NCBI GenBank assembly: GCA_019748195.1
Contig: JAIEPW010000130.1
Span: 1 to 44,442, forward strand
From: Bryobacteraceae bacterium
GTDB lineage: Bacteria; Acidobacteriota; Terriglobia; Bryobacterales; Bryobacteraceae
Direction of reading: 5' to 3'
DNA: 44,442 nucleotides
Shown here: positions 1 to 9,596 of the stretch, piece by piece
Numbering within the stretch: the first letter of the stretch is position 1
Layout: the number at the start of each line of letters is the position of its first letter
The notes under the pieces: generated by a model
Database searches by the model: none
Seen by the model: the letters and a program-made list of their open reading frames with translations, nothing else
What the model was told of the DNA's origin: nothing
Translations under genes and position numbers: made by a program

Positions 1-77
1 GGGCGGTTAGCTCAGCCGGTTAGAGCGCCTGCCTTACAAGCAGGAGGTCCACAGTTCGATCCTGTGACCGCCCACCA
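1..77 (+). tRNA. tRNA-Val (anticodon TAC)
   Basis: A complete cloverleaf is readable. The seven-base acceptor arm GGGCGGT pairs with ACCGCCC at 67-73, followed by discriminator A and an encoded CCA (75-77). The anticodon stem CCTGC/GCAGG encloses the loop CTTACAA, so the anticodon is TAC, which reads GTA and other GTN valine codons. The gene begins at the window edge, so its promoter and any upstream tRNA partners are not visible. Confidence 0.96.
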
Positions 78-104
78 GTGGTTTTCGCCCCTCGGGGCAC
101 GCGT

Positions 105-1445
105 TTAGCGGCTGGTATCCAGGTAGCTGAGGTCCGGGTCGCCGGCGATGAGTGCGTCCAGCACTTCGACGGCGGGTTCCCACTGGGCGATCGCCGGATA
201 CTCCAGCATCGCGAGGCGCGCCAGGCTTGCGCGCTTCTCTGTCGCCGCGCGGATAAGCGTCCGCTCATAGGCTTTCGCCGCAAGCACCAGGCCGCGAACG
301 GCGTCCGGCAGACGGCCGATGCGGCCGGGAACCGCGCCGGAGCGGGAGACGGAACAGGGGACTTCCACTACGTCCTCAGGCTCCAGGTCGGCGATGGCGC
401 CGCGATTCGGCACGTTCACCACCACCCGGCGCGGGGCATCGGAGTTCAAGCCGCGCAGCGTCTCGACGGCGATGCGGTGGTAGCCCGTGGCCGCGGCGAA
501 GGGGTCCGGCTGATCTCCGAACTCGGCGAATGCCGAGCCGGCTTCGGCCTCCAGCTTCATGTAGGACGCGTTGCGCCGCATCAGGTAGCGGCGGTAGGTT
601 TCGAGGGCGTCCGGGGGGGCCTGCGCTTGGATGGCGTCGAACAAGGCGGAGGTCAGTTTCTCCACTTCCGCTCCGCGCGTGGATCCCGCGCGCTGCTGGT
701 TGCGCAGCGCGCGACGCTGGCCGTAATAGAAGAACAGATATTCGGTGGGGATCAGGCGCAACGCGCGGATCAGCGCCGGATCGAAAAGATCCGCGGAGTA
801 CAAGCCGCGAAGCCGGGCTTCGTCATGGAGCAGCTCCGGCAGGATCTCGCGTCCGGCCTGCCTGACGGAATAGATCCAGCCGAGGTGGTTCAACCCGGCG
901 TAGCCGCATTCCACCGGACCACCGGCCATTTCGGCGATGCGGTGAAACAGCTCGGAGGGCGTGTCGCAGATGCCGATCGCGCGCAGGTTCGTGTGCGCGG
1001 CGACTGCCTGCGAAATCAGGCCGGCGGGATTGGTGAAGCTGATGTACCATGCGCGCGGCGCGAGACGTTCAATGATTCGCGCGTGATCGAGGACAACGGG
1101 CACCGTGCGCAAAGCCATGGCTACGCCGGCGGGCCCGGTGGTCTCCTGCCCCGGGTAGCCGTGGCCGATGGCGATGCGCTCATCGCGGGCGCGGGCGGCG
1201 ATGCCGCCCACGCGGATGCTGGAGAGCACGTAGGCCGCGCCTTCCACGGCGTCTTCCAGGCGGGGGACGGCGCGAACGGGAAACGGCGCCACCTGCTGCC
1301 CGAGCATCGCCATGAGACGGGCGCGGCCGAAATCGAGATCGTAGAGCGCGAGTTCGGCGACTGGGACGCCTGAGCCGGCCAGACCGTAGGTCAGCAGCGG
1401 CGTACGGACGCCGCCACCGCCGATGACGGCGATCTTCACAGCCAT
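105..1445 (-). CDS. GH4 family 6-phospho-beta-glucosidase-like glycosidase
   Basis: 446 aa; predicted cytoplasmic NAD- and metal-dependent glycosidase of family GH4, which cleaves 6-phospho-glycosides by a redox-elimination route. Visible are the N-terminal Rossmann loop [12 protein letters not shown] (7-18), SIRVGG (76-81), GQETTGPAG (99-107, typical of the 6-phospho-beta-glucosidase subgroup) and FTNPAG (137-142). GICDTP supplies metal ligand Cys160, GLNHLGW supplies His187, and EYLFFYYG carries the probable catalytic Tyr236. ATG at 1445 is chosen because the Rossmann strand starts immediately after it; a longer reading up to 1514 only adds residues antisense-like to the kinase. It overlaps the 3' end of the kinase gene by 10 bases and is the last gene of the operon. 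GH4 enzymes usually receive substrate from a PTS; none is here, so the kinase upstream probably supplies the 6-phosphate. Exact substrate unknown. Confidence 0.9.
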   Translation of the reverse strand: MAVKIAVIGGGGVRTPLLTYGLAGSGVPVAELALYDLDFGRARLMAMLGQQVAPFPVRAVPRLEDAVEGAAYVLSSIRVGGIAARARDERIAIGHGYPGQETTGPAGVAMALRTVPVVLDHARIIERLAPRAWYISFTNPAGLISQAVAAHTNLRAIGICDTPSELFHRIAEMAGGPVECGYAGLNHLGWIYSVRQAGREILPELLHDEARLRGLYSADLFDPALIRALRLIPTEYLFFYYGQRRALRNQQRAGSTRGAEVEKLTSALFDAIQAQAPPDALETYRRYLMRRNASYMKLEAEAGSAFAEFGDQPDPFAAATGYHRIAVETLRGLNSDAPRRVVVNVPNRGAIADLEPEDVVEVPCSVSRSGAVPGRIGRLPDAVRGLVLAAKAYERTLIRAATEKRASLARLAMLEYPAIAQWEPAVEVLDALIAGDPDLSYLDTSR

Positions 1446-2311
1446 TGGCTTAACTCCTCGGGGGTGGGGAACGCGGCGATGCCGCCGGCGGCGCGCGTGG
1501 ACAGCGCTCCGCATACGTTGCCGGCTTTCAGGCAGCGCGACGGAGGCTCGCCGCGAAGCCAGGCGTCGAGAAACCCGGCATCGAAGCAGTCCCCCGCTCC
1601 GGTGGTATCGACGGGTTGCACGGGAATGGAAGATTCGAGGAGCATGTCACCCTCCACCAGCATCGCCGAACCATGGGATCCGAGCTTGATGGCGGCGCGG
1701 ATACCCTTTTGCGCGAGGGCTCGCAGCATGGCTTCGGGCTGGGACGTTCCGGTGAGCAACGCGGCTTCGCGCTGGTTGGGCAGGAACCAGTCCAACAGCG
1801 CGAGCGCCCGGTGGACGGCCGGGTCGAGCAGCCACTCCGCGACAAACCCCGCATCCAGGGACAGGCTGCGATAGCGGCCGCGGAGCTCCCGGATGAGGAG
1901 CGGGGAGGGCGTGCAGGGCAGGTGCAGATGTCCGCCCCCGTCCAGGCCCGAGAGAATCTGATGGAGAAACCGGTTGGCTCCGCGGTAGGTGAAGAAGGTG
2001 CGGTCCTGGGGCGTGCTGACGGCGAGCGTAGTGCCTGTAGGCTCGGCGGCGAAGCAGCGAAGGTCGAGGTGGGCGATACCGAGCTGCCGGAGACGGTGGG
2101 GGATGAAGTCGCCGGCGCCCACCGGACAGATGAGCCGCACCTCGCGACCTAATCGCGAAAGACCCGCGGCGGTGTGAGCGGCGCCGCCGCCGGCCTCCAG
2201 GAAATAGCTCCGGGCGAACGCCTCTTCGCCCGGCGAAGGCCAGGCGTCGAAGCCAGAGAGAATCTGATCCAGGTATATCTCTCCCGCGACAGTGACCAGG
2301 TCAGCCGGCAT
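1436..2311 (-). CDS. PfkB-family sugar kinase
   Basis: 291 aa, the usual length for a ribokinase/PfkB kinase, which phosphorylates a sugar hydroxyl with ATP in the cytoplasm. The N-terminal substrate site EAGGGAAHTAAGLSRLG (39-55) and the C-terminal PfkB signature DTTGAGDCFDAGF (235-247) are both intact; Asp241 is the expected catalytic base and GAGD forms the anion hole. The gene starts inside the end of the permease gene (11-base overlap) and its own end overlaps the GH4 start, so the three are almost certainly translationally coupled. Context suggests that it makes the 6-phospho-glycoside that the GH4 enzyme needs. The E. coli frl (fructoselysine) operon likewise pairs an APC permease with a PfkB kinase (FrlA, FrlD), which is the closest known arrangement I can name. 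Substrate not determined. Confidence 0.9.
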   Translation of the reverse strand: MPADLVTVAGEIYLDQILSGFDAWPSPGEEAFARSYFLEAGGGAAHTAAGLSRLGREVRLICPVGAGDFIPHRLRQLGIAHLDLRCFAAEPTGTTLAVSTPQDRTFFTYRGANRFLHQILSGLDGGGHLHLPCTPSPLLIRELRGRYRSLSLDAGFVAEWLLDPAVHRALALLDWFLPNQREAALLTGTSQPEAMLRALAQKGIRAAIKLGSHGSAMLVEGDMLLESSIPVQPVDTTGAGDCFDAGFLDAWLRGEPPSRCLKAGNVCGALSTRAAGGIAAFPTPEELSQWL

Positions 2312-3614
2312 GCGCCTTCCAACGATACGCGGCGACGCCGGCGATCAGCAGGCCAGCGGCGGCGGCGATGTAGGGCAGCCCGCTGGTGAAGAAGATGTAG
2401 GCCCATCCCGCGAACGCCACGATGCTCGGCAAGGGATAGAGCCACATGCGGAAGGGCCGCTGGATATCGGGACGATAGCGGCGGATCAGGGTGACGGCGA
2501 CCACCAGCGACAACGACTGAATCAGCACCTGGATGACGATGAGCGCCTTTACCAGCGCCTCCAATTCCAGCAGGCACGCGAAGGCGGACGTGCCGCCCAC
2601 GAAGAGCACGGCGAAGTTCGGGAAGTTCCTGGTGGCGTGGAGGCGCGCGAAGGGGCGAAAGAAATCGCCGTGAACCGCGGCGGCGTAGGGCAGGCGTGAG
2701 TAGCCGAGCATCAGCGCGAAGATCGACGCGAAGGCGGTGAAGAGGATGAACACGGTGGTGACGCGAGCCGCGGTCTCCCCGTGAATGATGCCGATGAAGG
2801 TGGACACGATCGCTTTTTCGTTGATCGCCTGCTGCCAGGGAACAACGCCGATGATGGTCACGTTCATGACAAGGTAGACGGTGGCGACCCCGAGAATCGA
2901 GAGCATGATGGAGCGCGGGACGACGCGGCCGGGGTCCTTCACCTCTCCGGCGAAGAAGCAGACGTTGTTGTAGCCGCCGTAATCGTACATGGCGATCAGC
3001 GTGGCCGCGCCCAGGCCCAGCAGGAACTCGCGGGAGAGATGGAAGGCGCGCGGCGGGAACTGAAAGGCCATCGCGGGGTCAAAGTTGAGCAGCCCGGAGA
3101 CGGTTACGAATCCGACGGTGGCGATCACGACGCTCCACATGGCTACGGAAAGCCTGCCTACCTTGTGGATCTCGCGGTAGAGGAGCACGGTGGCGACCAG
3201 GCAGACGGCGATGGCCAGCAGCTTTCCTTGCACGGCGGTCATGGCCGGCCAGAGATACCTGGCGTACTGGGAGAAGCCCACCGCGCCGGAAGCCACGGAG
3301 AGCGGCGCGGTGGCCACGCATTGCCACAGAAAGAGAAACCCCATCAGACGTCCGAGCCCGAGAGGTTTGTAGGCTTCGTTGAGATAGCGGTAGGGGCCTC
3401 CGGCTTCGGGCATGGCGGCGCCGAGTTCGGCCCAGACCAGGCCGTCGCAGATGGCGACGATCGCGCCGGCGAGCCAGCCCAGCATCGCCTGGGGCCCGTG
3501 CATGCTGGCGATCATCAGCGGGATGGTCAAGAATGGACCGATCCCGATCATCTCCAGCATGTTCGCCGAAGTGGCTTCCACCAGCCCCAGGCGGCGCTTG
3601 AGCGATCCGGTCAC
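2301..3614 (-). CDS. APC-superfamily permease
   Basis: 437 aa inner-membrane transporter with about 12 hydrophobic segments. The N-terminal ANMLEMIGIGPFLTIPLM region matches the first helix of amino acid-polyamine-organocation (APC) carriers with its small-residue break, and AELGAAMPEAGGPYRYL is the conserved TM2-TM3 stretch (WAELG..P.AGG.Y). A GTG start at 3614 lies two bases after the TonB receptor stop, with AAGG just upstream. Family substrates are amino acids, amines or glycated amino acids. In an operon with a sugar kinase and a glycosidase, a glycosyl-amino compound is a reasonable guess, but that is inference. Alternative: a plain amino acid permease with only a loose link to the sugar genes. 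Confidence 0.88.
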   Translation of the reverse strand: MTGSLKRRLGLVEATSANMLEMIGIGPFLTIPLMIASMHGPQAMLGWLAGAIVAICDGLVWAELGAAMPEAGGPYRYLNEAYKPLGLGRLMGFLFLWQCVATAPLSVASGAVGFSQYARYLWPAMTAVQGKLLAIAVCLVATVLLYREIHKVGRLSVAMWSVVIATVGFVTVSGLLNFDPAMAFQFPPRAFHLSREFLLGLGAATLIAMYDYGGYNNVCFFAGEVKDPGRVVPRSIMLSILGVATVYLVMNVTIIGVVPWQQAINEKAIVSTFIGIIHGETAARVTTVFILFTAFASIFALMLGYSRLPYAAAVHGDFFRPFARLHATRNFPNFAVLFVGGTSAFACLLELEALVKALIVIQVLIQSLSLVVAVTLIRRYRPDIQRPFRMWLYPLPSIVAFAGWAYIFFTSGLPYIAAAAGLLIAGVAAYRWKAHAG

Positions 3615-3615
3615 C

Positions 3616-6600
3616 TTAGAACAGCAACTTCAGGCCCAGTTGCACCTGGCGCATGGTGGTGCCCGTCGCCAGGGCGTTGATGGTCCCGATCGCCGGGCTG
3701 CCGACCTGGGCGTTGGGTTGTCCCCAATTGGGGTGGTTGGGCAAGTTGAAGAACTCGCCACGGGTCTGGAGCTGGAAGCGCTCAGCGAAGCGGAAGACCT
3801 TGAACACGCTGAAGTCCAGGCCGGAGAGGCTGGGCCCGCGGATGGTGTTGCGGCCCGCGTTGCCGAAGCGGAAGGAATTGGCGGCGGGCGACACAAACGC
3901 CCCAGTATTGAAGTAACGGGCCAAGGACCGCTCATCCTTGTCGAGCTCGGGGTTGCCGGTCTGATCGGGGCGGCTGGCGCCGCCGGTGTTCACCGTGGAG
4001 CTGACCAGGCCGGCGGCAAGGCTCGCCGTCACCGGAAGTCCAGTGCGGAAAGTGTATATGCCGTTCAACTGCCATCCGCCGAGCACCGAGTCCACGAATC
4101 CGTTCACCTGCGAGCCGAACCTGCGCCCGCGTCCGAAGGGGATCTCGTACAGGGCGCTGGTAGTCCAGGAGTGGCGGAAGTCCGTATTGGAAGGCCCGCG
4201 GGCGGTGCCGCGCCAGTCTCGCGGATTGAATTTCGCCGCCGCATCGTCGATCGACTTCGCCCAGGTGTAGGAGTTGAGGAACCAGAAGCCCGCCGACATC
4301 CGTTTTTCGAACTTCACCTGCAGTGAATGGTAGATGGAGGACTGGCTGGAATCCCGCAACGGGATGGAGCCGGCCTGGGGCGCGAGACGGAAGTACGGCC
4401 GGCGCGGATCGATGGCCCCAGGGCCCGGATCGGGCTGGTTGAGATTCACGTGATTATTCCCGAACAGGTGCGTGCCCTTGGTTCCCACATAGGCGGTATC
4501 CAGAACCATGTCCTTGCCGATCTGCTGCTGCACGGTTAAGTTCCAGAACTGGATGTAACCCATGCGGTAGTTGGGGTCGAAGGCGGTGATATTGCCCACC
4601 AGCGGCACGGACTCGGCGGTCAGATCCGGTCGCGAAGGGACCACGATGCCGTTGGTGATCGACAGCGCGGGATTGATGGTGAAGCGGTCCGGGATGATCT
4701 CCTGCAGGGTGATGAACGGATAGTTGGTGTTCAGCGTTCCGCCGGTGGCGCCGAATTTATCCGGATAGTAGGAAAGCCCGTACCCGCCGCGGACCACGGT
4801 CCTGGGCTTCCACGCATAGGCGAATCCGAAGCGCGGCGCCCAGTTGTTCAGATCCTTGTTGATCAGCTCGCGTGAATTTCGTCCCCGGCCGGCGAGCAGG
4901 ACGCGTCCGGTCTGCATATCGAAGTTGGACTGGTTGTCGAAGTTGTCCACCACGGGCATGTAAAGCTCATAGCGGATGCCGAGGTTGAGGGTGAGTTTGG
5001 AGCTGACCTTGAAGTCGTCCTGCGCGAAGAAGAAATAATGCTTCATGCGGTTCGCCGGGAAGTGATAGATAACGCCGCGGCGCTGCAGGGAGGGAAAGCC
5101 GAGCAGCGCGCTGGCGACGCCCAGGCCGGTGCCGGCGGCGCCGTTGTTGGAGGTGTAGCTGCGGTCGAAGTCGAAGCGGCCGCGGGGGCTTTCGAGCGAG
5201 ATCTGGAAGAAGTCGCCGCGCAGGTCGCGGAAGTCGATGCCGAACTTGACGTTGTGCTTGCCCTTGATCCAGGTGAAGTTGTCGACAAGCTGCCAGGTCT
5301 GCTCGTAGCGCAGGGCCGGGATGGGGGCGTCCACGCCGAGCGAGGAGACATTCTCGATGTTGATTCGCGGCAAACCGCTCGATACGTCGCCGTAGATGTT
5401 CAGGTTCGGGATGCCGAGTTCCTGGGCCAGGTTGCGGCCGTAGTCGTAACCCACGAAGGTGTTGCTGATACGGCTGAAGGCGAGGCGGAACTCATTGATT
5501 TTGGTTCCCGAGAACACGTGCACATCGCCGATCACCGCGCTGTGGTTGCGCGAATCGCCCTTGCCGGCGCGCGAAGGCAGTGAGCCGGTGGCGGTGTCGC
5601 CGAACAGCGGCGGCAGGGCGGTGTAGGCGTCGAACAGGCTGTAGCGCCCGAACAGGGTGTTCTTGGAATTAAACGTATGATCGATCCGCGTGTCCAGGCG
5701 CGAGGCGTCCTGCTGCTGCACCACCACTCCGCGGTAGTTGTTCGCGACGCCGGTGCCGGCGCGTACGGTACCCGGCTGGTTGGGCAATGGATAGAGCGAC
5801 AGGAGCCGCCGCGCGATCGGGTTCTGGGAGGCGGCATCGATGGTGTTGTTGGCGAAGGGCTGGCGGGTCCGCGGATCGTATATCGTGCCCGCGCCTTCAC
5901 TCGCCAAGAAGCGTCCCTCGCGCTGCGCCTGCGTGGGCACCGTGGCTACGATGCTCTGGCCGGCGCGCTGCTTGAACCATACGGCGTTGGCGAAGAAGAA
6001 GGTCTTGTTGCGGATCACCGGTCCGCCGAGAGTGCCGCCGAACTCGTTCTGCCGCAGTCGCGGGAGCTTTTCCGGATCGAACGGGCCGCGCGCGTCCAGC
6101 CGGTCATGGCGGAAGAACTCGTAGAGGCTGCCCCGGAACTGGTTGGTGCCGGATCGCGTTTGAACGTTGATCACCGCCCCGCCGGCGCGACCGAACTCCG
6201 CGGCGAAGGAGTTGGTCTGCAGCTTGAATTCGCTGATCGCCTCCGGCGGCGGGAGCACGGTAACGATGCCGAGCAGAACTTCGTTGTTGTCCGCGCCGTC
6301 GATCATGTAGTTGTTGGCGCCGTCGCGCTGGCCGTTCACGGCGAAGCTCGAATTCCCCTGCGGCGCGTCAAACACGCCCACCGGGCTGGTGCGGATGGTG
6401 CCGGGCACCAGGGTCATCAAGGAGGTGAAGTTGCGCCCGGTGCCGGTGGTGAGGGGCAGTTCGACAATGGGGCGGTCCTGGATCACCTGGCCGACTTCGG
6501 AGGAGTCGCTTTTCACGAGCGGGGCCTCGCCGACGGCGTTGACGGTTTCACTCACCGCCCCCACCGTGAGGTCAAAATCCAGACGGCTGCGGTCACCCAC

Positions 6601-6876
6601 CTGAAGCGTCACGCCGGAGCGAACCACCCGTTTGAAACCTTCCTTCTCGGCGGCGATTTCGTAACTGCCGGGCAGCAGGAAGGGCGCGGTGAAGTCCCCC
6701 GTGCTGTTGGTGGTCCAAACGGAGCGGACCTGCGTTTCGACGTTGGTGATGGTAATCGTGGCGCCGGGAATCACGGCACCGGTGGAATCCTTCACCGTAC
6801 CGACCAGCGTCGCGGAAGTCGCCTGGCCGAACGCCAGAACGACAGAGAACAACCCCAGCAGCAATGCCCGTGTCAT
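3616..6876 (-). CDS. TonB-dependent receptor, Oar-like, with carboxypeptidase-regulatory domain
   Basis: 1086 aa outer-membrane receptor. ATG at 6876 is chosen because it follows a strong GGGAGGAA ribosome site and begins a signal peptide (MTRALLLGLFSVVLAFGQA, cleavage near residue 19-22). A CarboxypepD_reg beta-sandwich follows (about 24-105: LVGTVKDSTGAVIPGATITI), then a plug domain with FAVNGQRDGANNYMIDGADN, then a long beta-barrel with many aromatic-rich strands. The protein ends in Phe, as outer-membrane barrels do (QLGLKLLF). Such very long receptors are greatly expanded in Acidobacteriota. The start overlaps the deacetylase stop as ATGA, indicating coupling. It probably imports the product released by the secreted deacetylase. 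Confidence 0.93.
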   Translation of the reverse strand: MTRALLLGLFSVVLAFGQATSATLVGTVKDSTGAVIPGATITITNVETQVRSVWTTNSTGDFTAPFLLPGSYEIAAEKEGFKRVVRSGVTLQVGDRSRLDFDLTVGAVSETVNAVGEAPLVKSDSSEVGQVIQDRPIVELPLTTGTGRNFTSLMTLVPGTIRTSPVGVFDAPQGNSSFAVNGQRDGANNYMIDGADNNEVLLGIVTVLPPPEAISEFKLQTNSFAAEFGRAGGAVINVQTRSGTNQFRGSLYEFFRHDRLDARGPFDPEKLPRLRQNEFGGTLGGPVIRNKTFFFANAVWFKQRAGQSIVATVPTQAQREGRFLASEGAGTIYDPRTRQPFANNTIDAASQNPIARRLLSLYPLPNQPGTVRAGTGVANNYRGVVVQQQDASRLDTRIDHTFNSKNTLFGRYSLFDAYTALPPLFGDTATGSLPSRAGKGDSRNHSAVIGDVHVFSGTKINEFRLAFSRISNTFVGYDYGRNLAQELGIPNLNIYGDVSSGLPRINIENVSSLGVDAPIPALRYEQTWQLVDNFTWIKGKHNVKFGIDFRDLRGDFFQISLESPRGRFDFDRSYTSNNGAAGTGLGVASALLGFPSLQRRGVIYHFPANRMKHYFFFAQDDFKVSSKLTLNLGIRYELYMPVVDNFDNQSNFDMQTGRVLLAGRGRNSRELINKDLNNWAPRFGFAYAWKPRTVVRGGYGLSYYPDKFGATGGTLNTNYPFITLQEIIPDRFTINPALSITNGIVVPSRPDLTAESVPLVGNITAFDPNYRMGYIQFWNLTVQQQIGKDMVLDTAYVGTKGTHLFGNNHVNLNQPDPGPGAIDPRRPYFRLAPQAGSIPLRDSSQSSIYHSLQVKFEKRMSAGFWFLNSYTWAKSIDDAAAKFNPRDWRGTARGPSNTDFRHSWTTSALYEIPFGRGRRFGSQVNGFVDSVLGGWQLNGIYTFRTGLPVTASLAAGLVSSTVNTGGASRPDQTGNPELDKDERSLARYFNTGAFVSPAANSFRFGNAGRNTIRGPSLSGLDFSVFKVFRFAERFQLQTRGEFFNLPNHPNWGQPNAQVGSPAIGTINALATGTTMRQVQLGLKLLF

Positions 6877-9548
6877 TCGTTTCCTCCCACCTGTACTCGT
6901 GCTTTTCCTGAAGCCTTGCCCAGGCTGATCATGTTCGCGAACAGCCGGTACGCGCCCGGAACACCGGCCGGCAATTGCCGGTAGAAAGCGTACGCGGAAT
7001 AGGTAAACGTGCCTTTGCCGTAACCGGCTTGAAGCAGGCCGCCTTTTTGTTCGGCCTGGCCGCGATCGTGGCACTCGAGCAGCGGCTTGTATTTCGGATC
7101 CCATTCGCTCATGAATTTGGATCCGCGTTCCTCCACCCAGCCTTCGAAATCCGCGGGTGTAATGCGGTTCGGACCGGCGAAAATCGGGTTCGCCGGGTCC
7201 AGAATGGTGATTTTCGCGTCTTCCTCGGAGACCTCTTCGGCGCGCCGCCCGAGCTTGAAGGGGTACGGCCCGTAAGGAACGGCGTCGAACTCCTGCGTCT
7301 GGTATTGAACGATGAGATTGCCGCCTGCCTGAACGTAATCGAGCAGGCGTTTATTGTAGGTCTTGTAATCCTCCCGGACGGCGGAGGCGCGGATGCCCAC
7401 CAGGATGGTGTCGAACTGGCTTAGGTTCCCTGTGGCCAGATCCTGCCCGGTGAGCATCTGGACCTTCACGCCGATCTGTTCGAGAGCTTCCGGGATCTCA
7501 TCGCCCACACCCATGATGTAGCCGACCTTCAAACCTGGGGCGACCTTCACATCGATCCCGCTCCAGGACGCCGTAGCGGGCCGGTAGAGGTGGCGGGTTT
7601 CGAGATCGCGGTGGGCGATGATCTGGTAGCCCTCGCGATACTGCCTGCCGGCGTATTCGGCGATCGCGGCCAGCGTGTAGCTCTTGCCCGCCTCGGCTGG
7701 AGGGGCGGTAACGCGGAACTCCACGTTCTGGACTTCGCCCTCATGGGTGAAGGAGGCGTCGGCGGAAGCCGGCGCGGAGGTCCAACCCGGAGGCAGCTCC
7801 AGGCGAAGCCTGGCGGCCGCCGGTCCTTTCACGTTGCTCATGGCGCGGACGCGCACGGTGAGCGGCTCCGCGCGGCGCCCTGCCGGGATCACGCCGATTT
7901 CGGGGGTGATCGCCACGCTCATGGCGGGGGCGACCGTCAAGTTGCGGCGCTGCTCGCCGTAGGCGCCAGAACGGTACACGGTCTTCGCGGGGGTGCGCAC
8001 GGTCACCGCCTCGCCTCCCACTCGGTACGCCATTTCCGCCATGACCTCCGGAGGAGAGTGCGGCATGTTCCAGTGCTCCGGCCGGGCGATCTCATACAAA
8101 TGATCGCGATACTCGCTTTTGCGGGACCAGTAGGGCCGTGTGAACGCGGCGTCATCCGGCACGGCGACCTGGAACTGCGCCTTGGCCACCTGGTTGAAGC
8201 CGAGGGGCTTGAGGTTGGGCGGGCCGGCGGCCGCGATCCGCCAGCCCGGCGGCGCCTGCAAGGTGATGGAGGAAGGCTCGATGCGCACGTCGCCCCGGTT
8301 CACGGCCGCGGCGGTGATCGAAAACTGCTGCCCCGGAATCGCGACGGCGAAGGTCTCGCGCGCTCGAAAGAACTCGGGCATGCCTTCCGGGCCGCGCGGC
8401 GGATCCACCAGTGCCTCCAGCGAAATACCCAGCAGGCGGTTGACGGCGGTTTGGAACTCGCGTTCCTTATTGGACAGGCGGAAAATGAGCTCGCCGGGGG
8501 CGTTTCCTTGCCGCGCCTTCGCGAGGGCCGACCGGATGGCGCGCAGGCCGGGGACGATGTCGCTCTCCACGACGCGCCACGGCGCGCGGGCGTCAAAGTA
8601 GCGAAGGGCGCGATCCACGGCGTCCTGCGCGCGGCCGAGATCGCCGTCGAGATCGAGCGGCGGCGCGAGCTTCGCCAGGCCGCGGATGGACGTATCGATG
8701 CCGTCGAACACACTTTGCTCGCGCTCCGCCTTGGGAAGCGCGGTCTTGGCGAGCTGCCAGGCGGAGAGCGCGGGCCCGGCATCGGCCCGCCGTCCGCCCG
8801 CGCCCTGCGAGCGCTGGTAGCTGAGGCCCGTCCCCGCCGCTTGCCGGTACGACATTCCCAGCAGAGGATCGTAAGCGCCGACATCCACCGTCAACGTGTG
8901 CGGCTCGTTTTCCCGCACGCTTAAGTACAGCTTCTTGATTTGCCAGGGCGGGAGGTTCAGCTCGGGAAATTTCGCGGGATCCGCGGCGGCTTCGAAGACC
9001 TCATGGCTCATCAAGCCGGCGGTTTGATGGTTGCCATGGCCGTCGCGCGGCTTGCCGTGGAAGCGGGAAATCAGGATGTCGGGGCGGTACAGCCGGACCA
9101 CGCGCACCACGTCGCGCAGCACGTTCTCCTTGCCCCAATGCTCCAGCGTCTCGTCCAGGCGCTTGGAGAAACCGAAGTCCGCGACGCGCGTGAAGAACTG
9201 GTCGACGCCGTAATAGCGCCCGGAGGCGAGCAACTCTTCGGTGCGGACCATCCCGAGCGCGTCGAACAGCTCGGAGCCGATGAAGTTGGCGCCGCCCTCT
9301 CCGCGATTCAGCGTCAGCAGGCCGGTGCGCGCGCCCTGATCGCGGGTGAGCCAGACGAGCATCGCGCCGTCCTCGTCGTCGGGATGCGCGGTGGTGTGAA
9401 GCACCGTGGCCGTCGTGCGCAGCCGCAGCAGGGATCGCCACGCGCCGGCGGCGCCTTCGTTAATAGCCGTGGGTTGCACCTGCGCGACGGCCACGGAGGC
9501 CGGTACGAAGGCAAGGGAGAGAGAAGCGAGGAACAGGCCGGTTCTCAT
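6873..9548 (-). CDS. Secreted PIG-L (LmbE) family deacetylase, multidomain
   Basis: 891 aa. A signal peptide (about 1-22, MRTGLFLASL..AVAQ) precedes a PIG-L/LmbE domain (about 40-260). That domain carries the zinc motif AHPDDED and the second motif HGKPRDGHGNHQTAG, whose HGNH supplies the third ligand. These enzymes remove N-acetyl groups from GlcNAc-type sugars. The middle is beta-rich (NEW3-like Ig folds: FAVAIPGQQFSITAAAVNRG, LTVRVRAMSNVKGPAAARL). The last roughly 220 residues resemble a class-I glutamine amidotransferase/ThuA-like fold (GLKVGYIMGVGDEIPEALEQ, then FDTILVGIRA, then GGNLIVQYQ). ATG 9548 is preferred because the signal peptide starts there; longer readings run into apbE antisense. 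It is the first gene of a five-gene operon. The substrate is not known; an extracellular N-acetylated glycoconjugate is likely. Confidence 0.87.
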   Translation of the reverse strand: MRTGLFLASLSLAFVPASVAVAQVQPTAINEGAAGAWRSLLRLRTTATVLHTTAHPDDEDGAMLVWLTRDQGARTGLLTLNRGEGGANFIGSELFDALGMVRTEELLASGRYYGVDQFFTRVADFGFSKRLDETLEHWGKENVLRDVVRVVRLYRPDILISRFHGKPRDGHGNHQTAGLMSHEVFEAAADPAKFPELNLPPWQIKKLYLSVRENEPHTLTVDVGAYDPLLGMSYRQAAGTGLSYQRSQGAGGRRADAGPALSAWQLAKTALPKAEREQSVFDGIDTSIRGLAKLAPPLDLDGDLGRAQDAVDRALRYFDARAPWRVVESDIVPGLRAIRSALAKARQGNAPGELIFRLSNKEREFQTAVNRLLGISLEALVDPPRGPEGMPEFFRARETFAVAIPGQQFSITAAAVNRGDVRIEPSSITLQAPPGWRIAAAGPPNLKPLGFNQVAKAQFQVAVPDDAAFTRPYWSRKSEYRDHLYEIARPEHWNMPHSPPEVMAEMAYRVGGEAVTVRTPAKTVYRSGAYGEQRRNLTVAPAMSVAITPEIGVIPAGRRAEPLTVRVRAMSNVKGPAAARLRLELPPGWTSAPASADASFTHEGEVQNVEFRVTAPPAEAGKSYTLAAIAEYAGRQYREGYQIIAHRDLETRHLYRPATASWSGIDVKVAPGLKVGYIMGVGDEIPEALEQIGVKVQMLTGQDLATGNLSQFDTILVGIRASAVREDYKTYNKRLLDYVQAGGNLIVQYQTQEFDAVPYGPYPFKLGRRAEEVSEEDAKITILDPANPIFAGPNRITPADFEGWVEERGSKFMSEWDPKYKPLLECHDRGQAEQKGGLLQAGYGKGTFTYSAYAFYRQLPAGVPGAYRLFANMISLGKASGKARVQVGGNE

Positions 9549-9596
9549 GCCAGCGGCATAATAACAGATCGATAACAGGATTTCCGGGCGGGTCCC

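Noticed and set aside
20-283. Minus-strand reading ending in SQDRTVDLLLVRQAL
   Set aside because: The end of this reading is the translated tRNA-Val sequence, a familiar spurious-protein artefact.
78-1373. Long plus-strand reading opposite the GH4 gene
   Set aside because: Antisense shadow; the minus-strand protein has intact GH4 motifs throughout.
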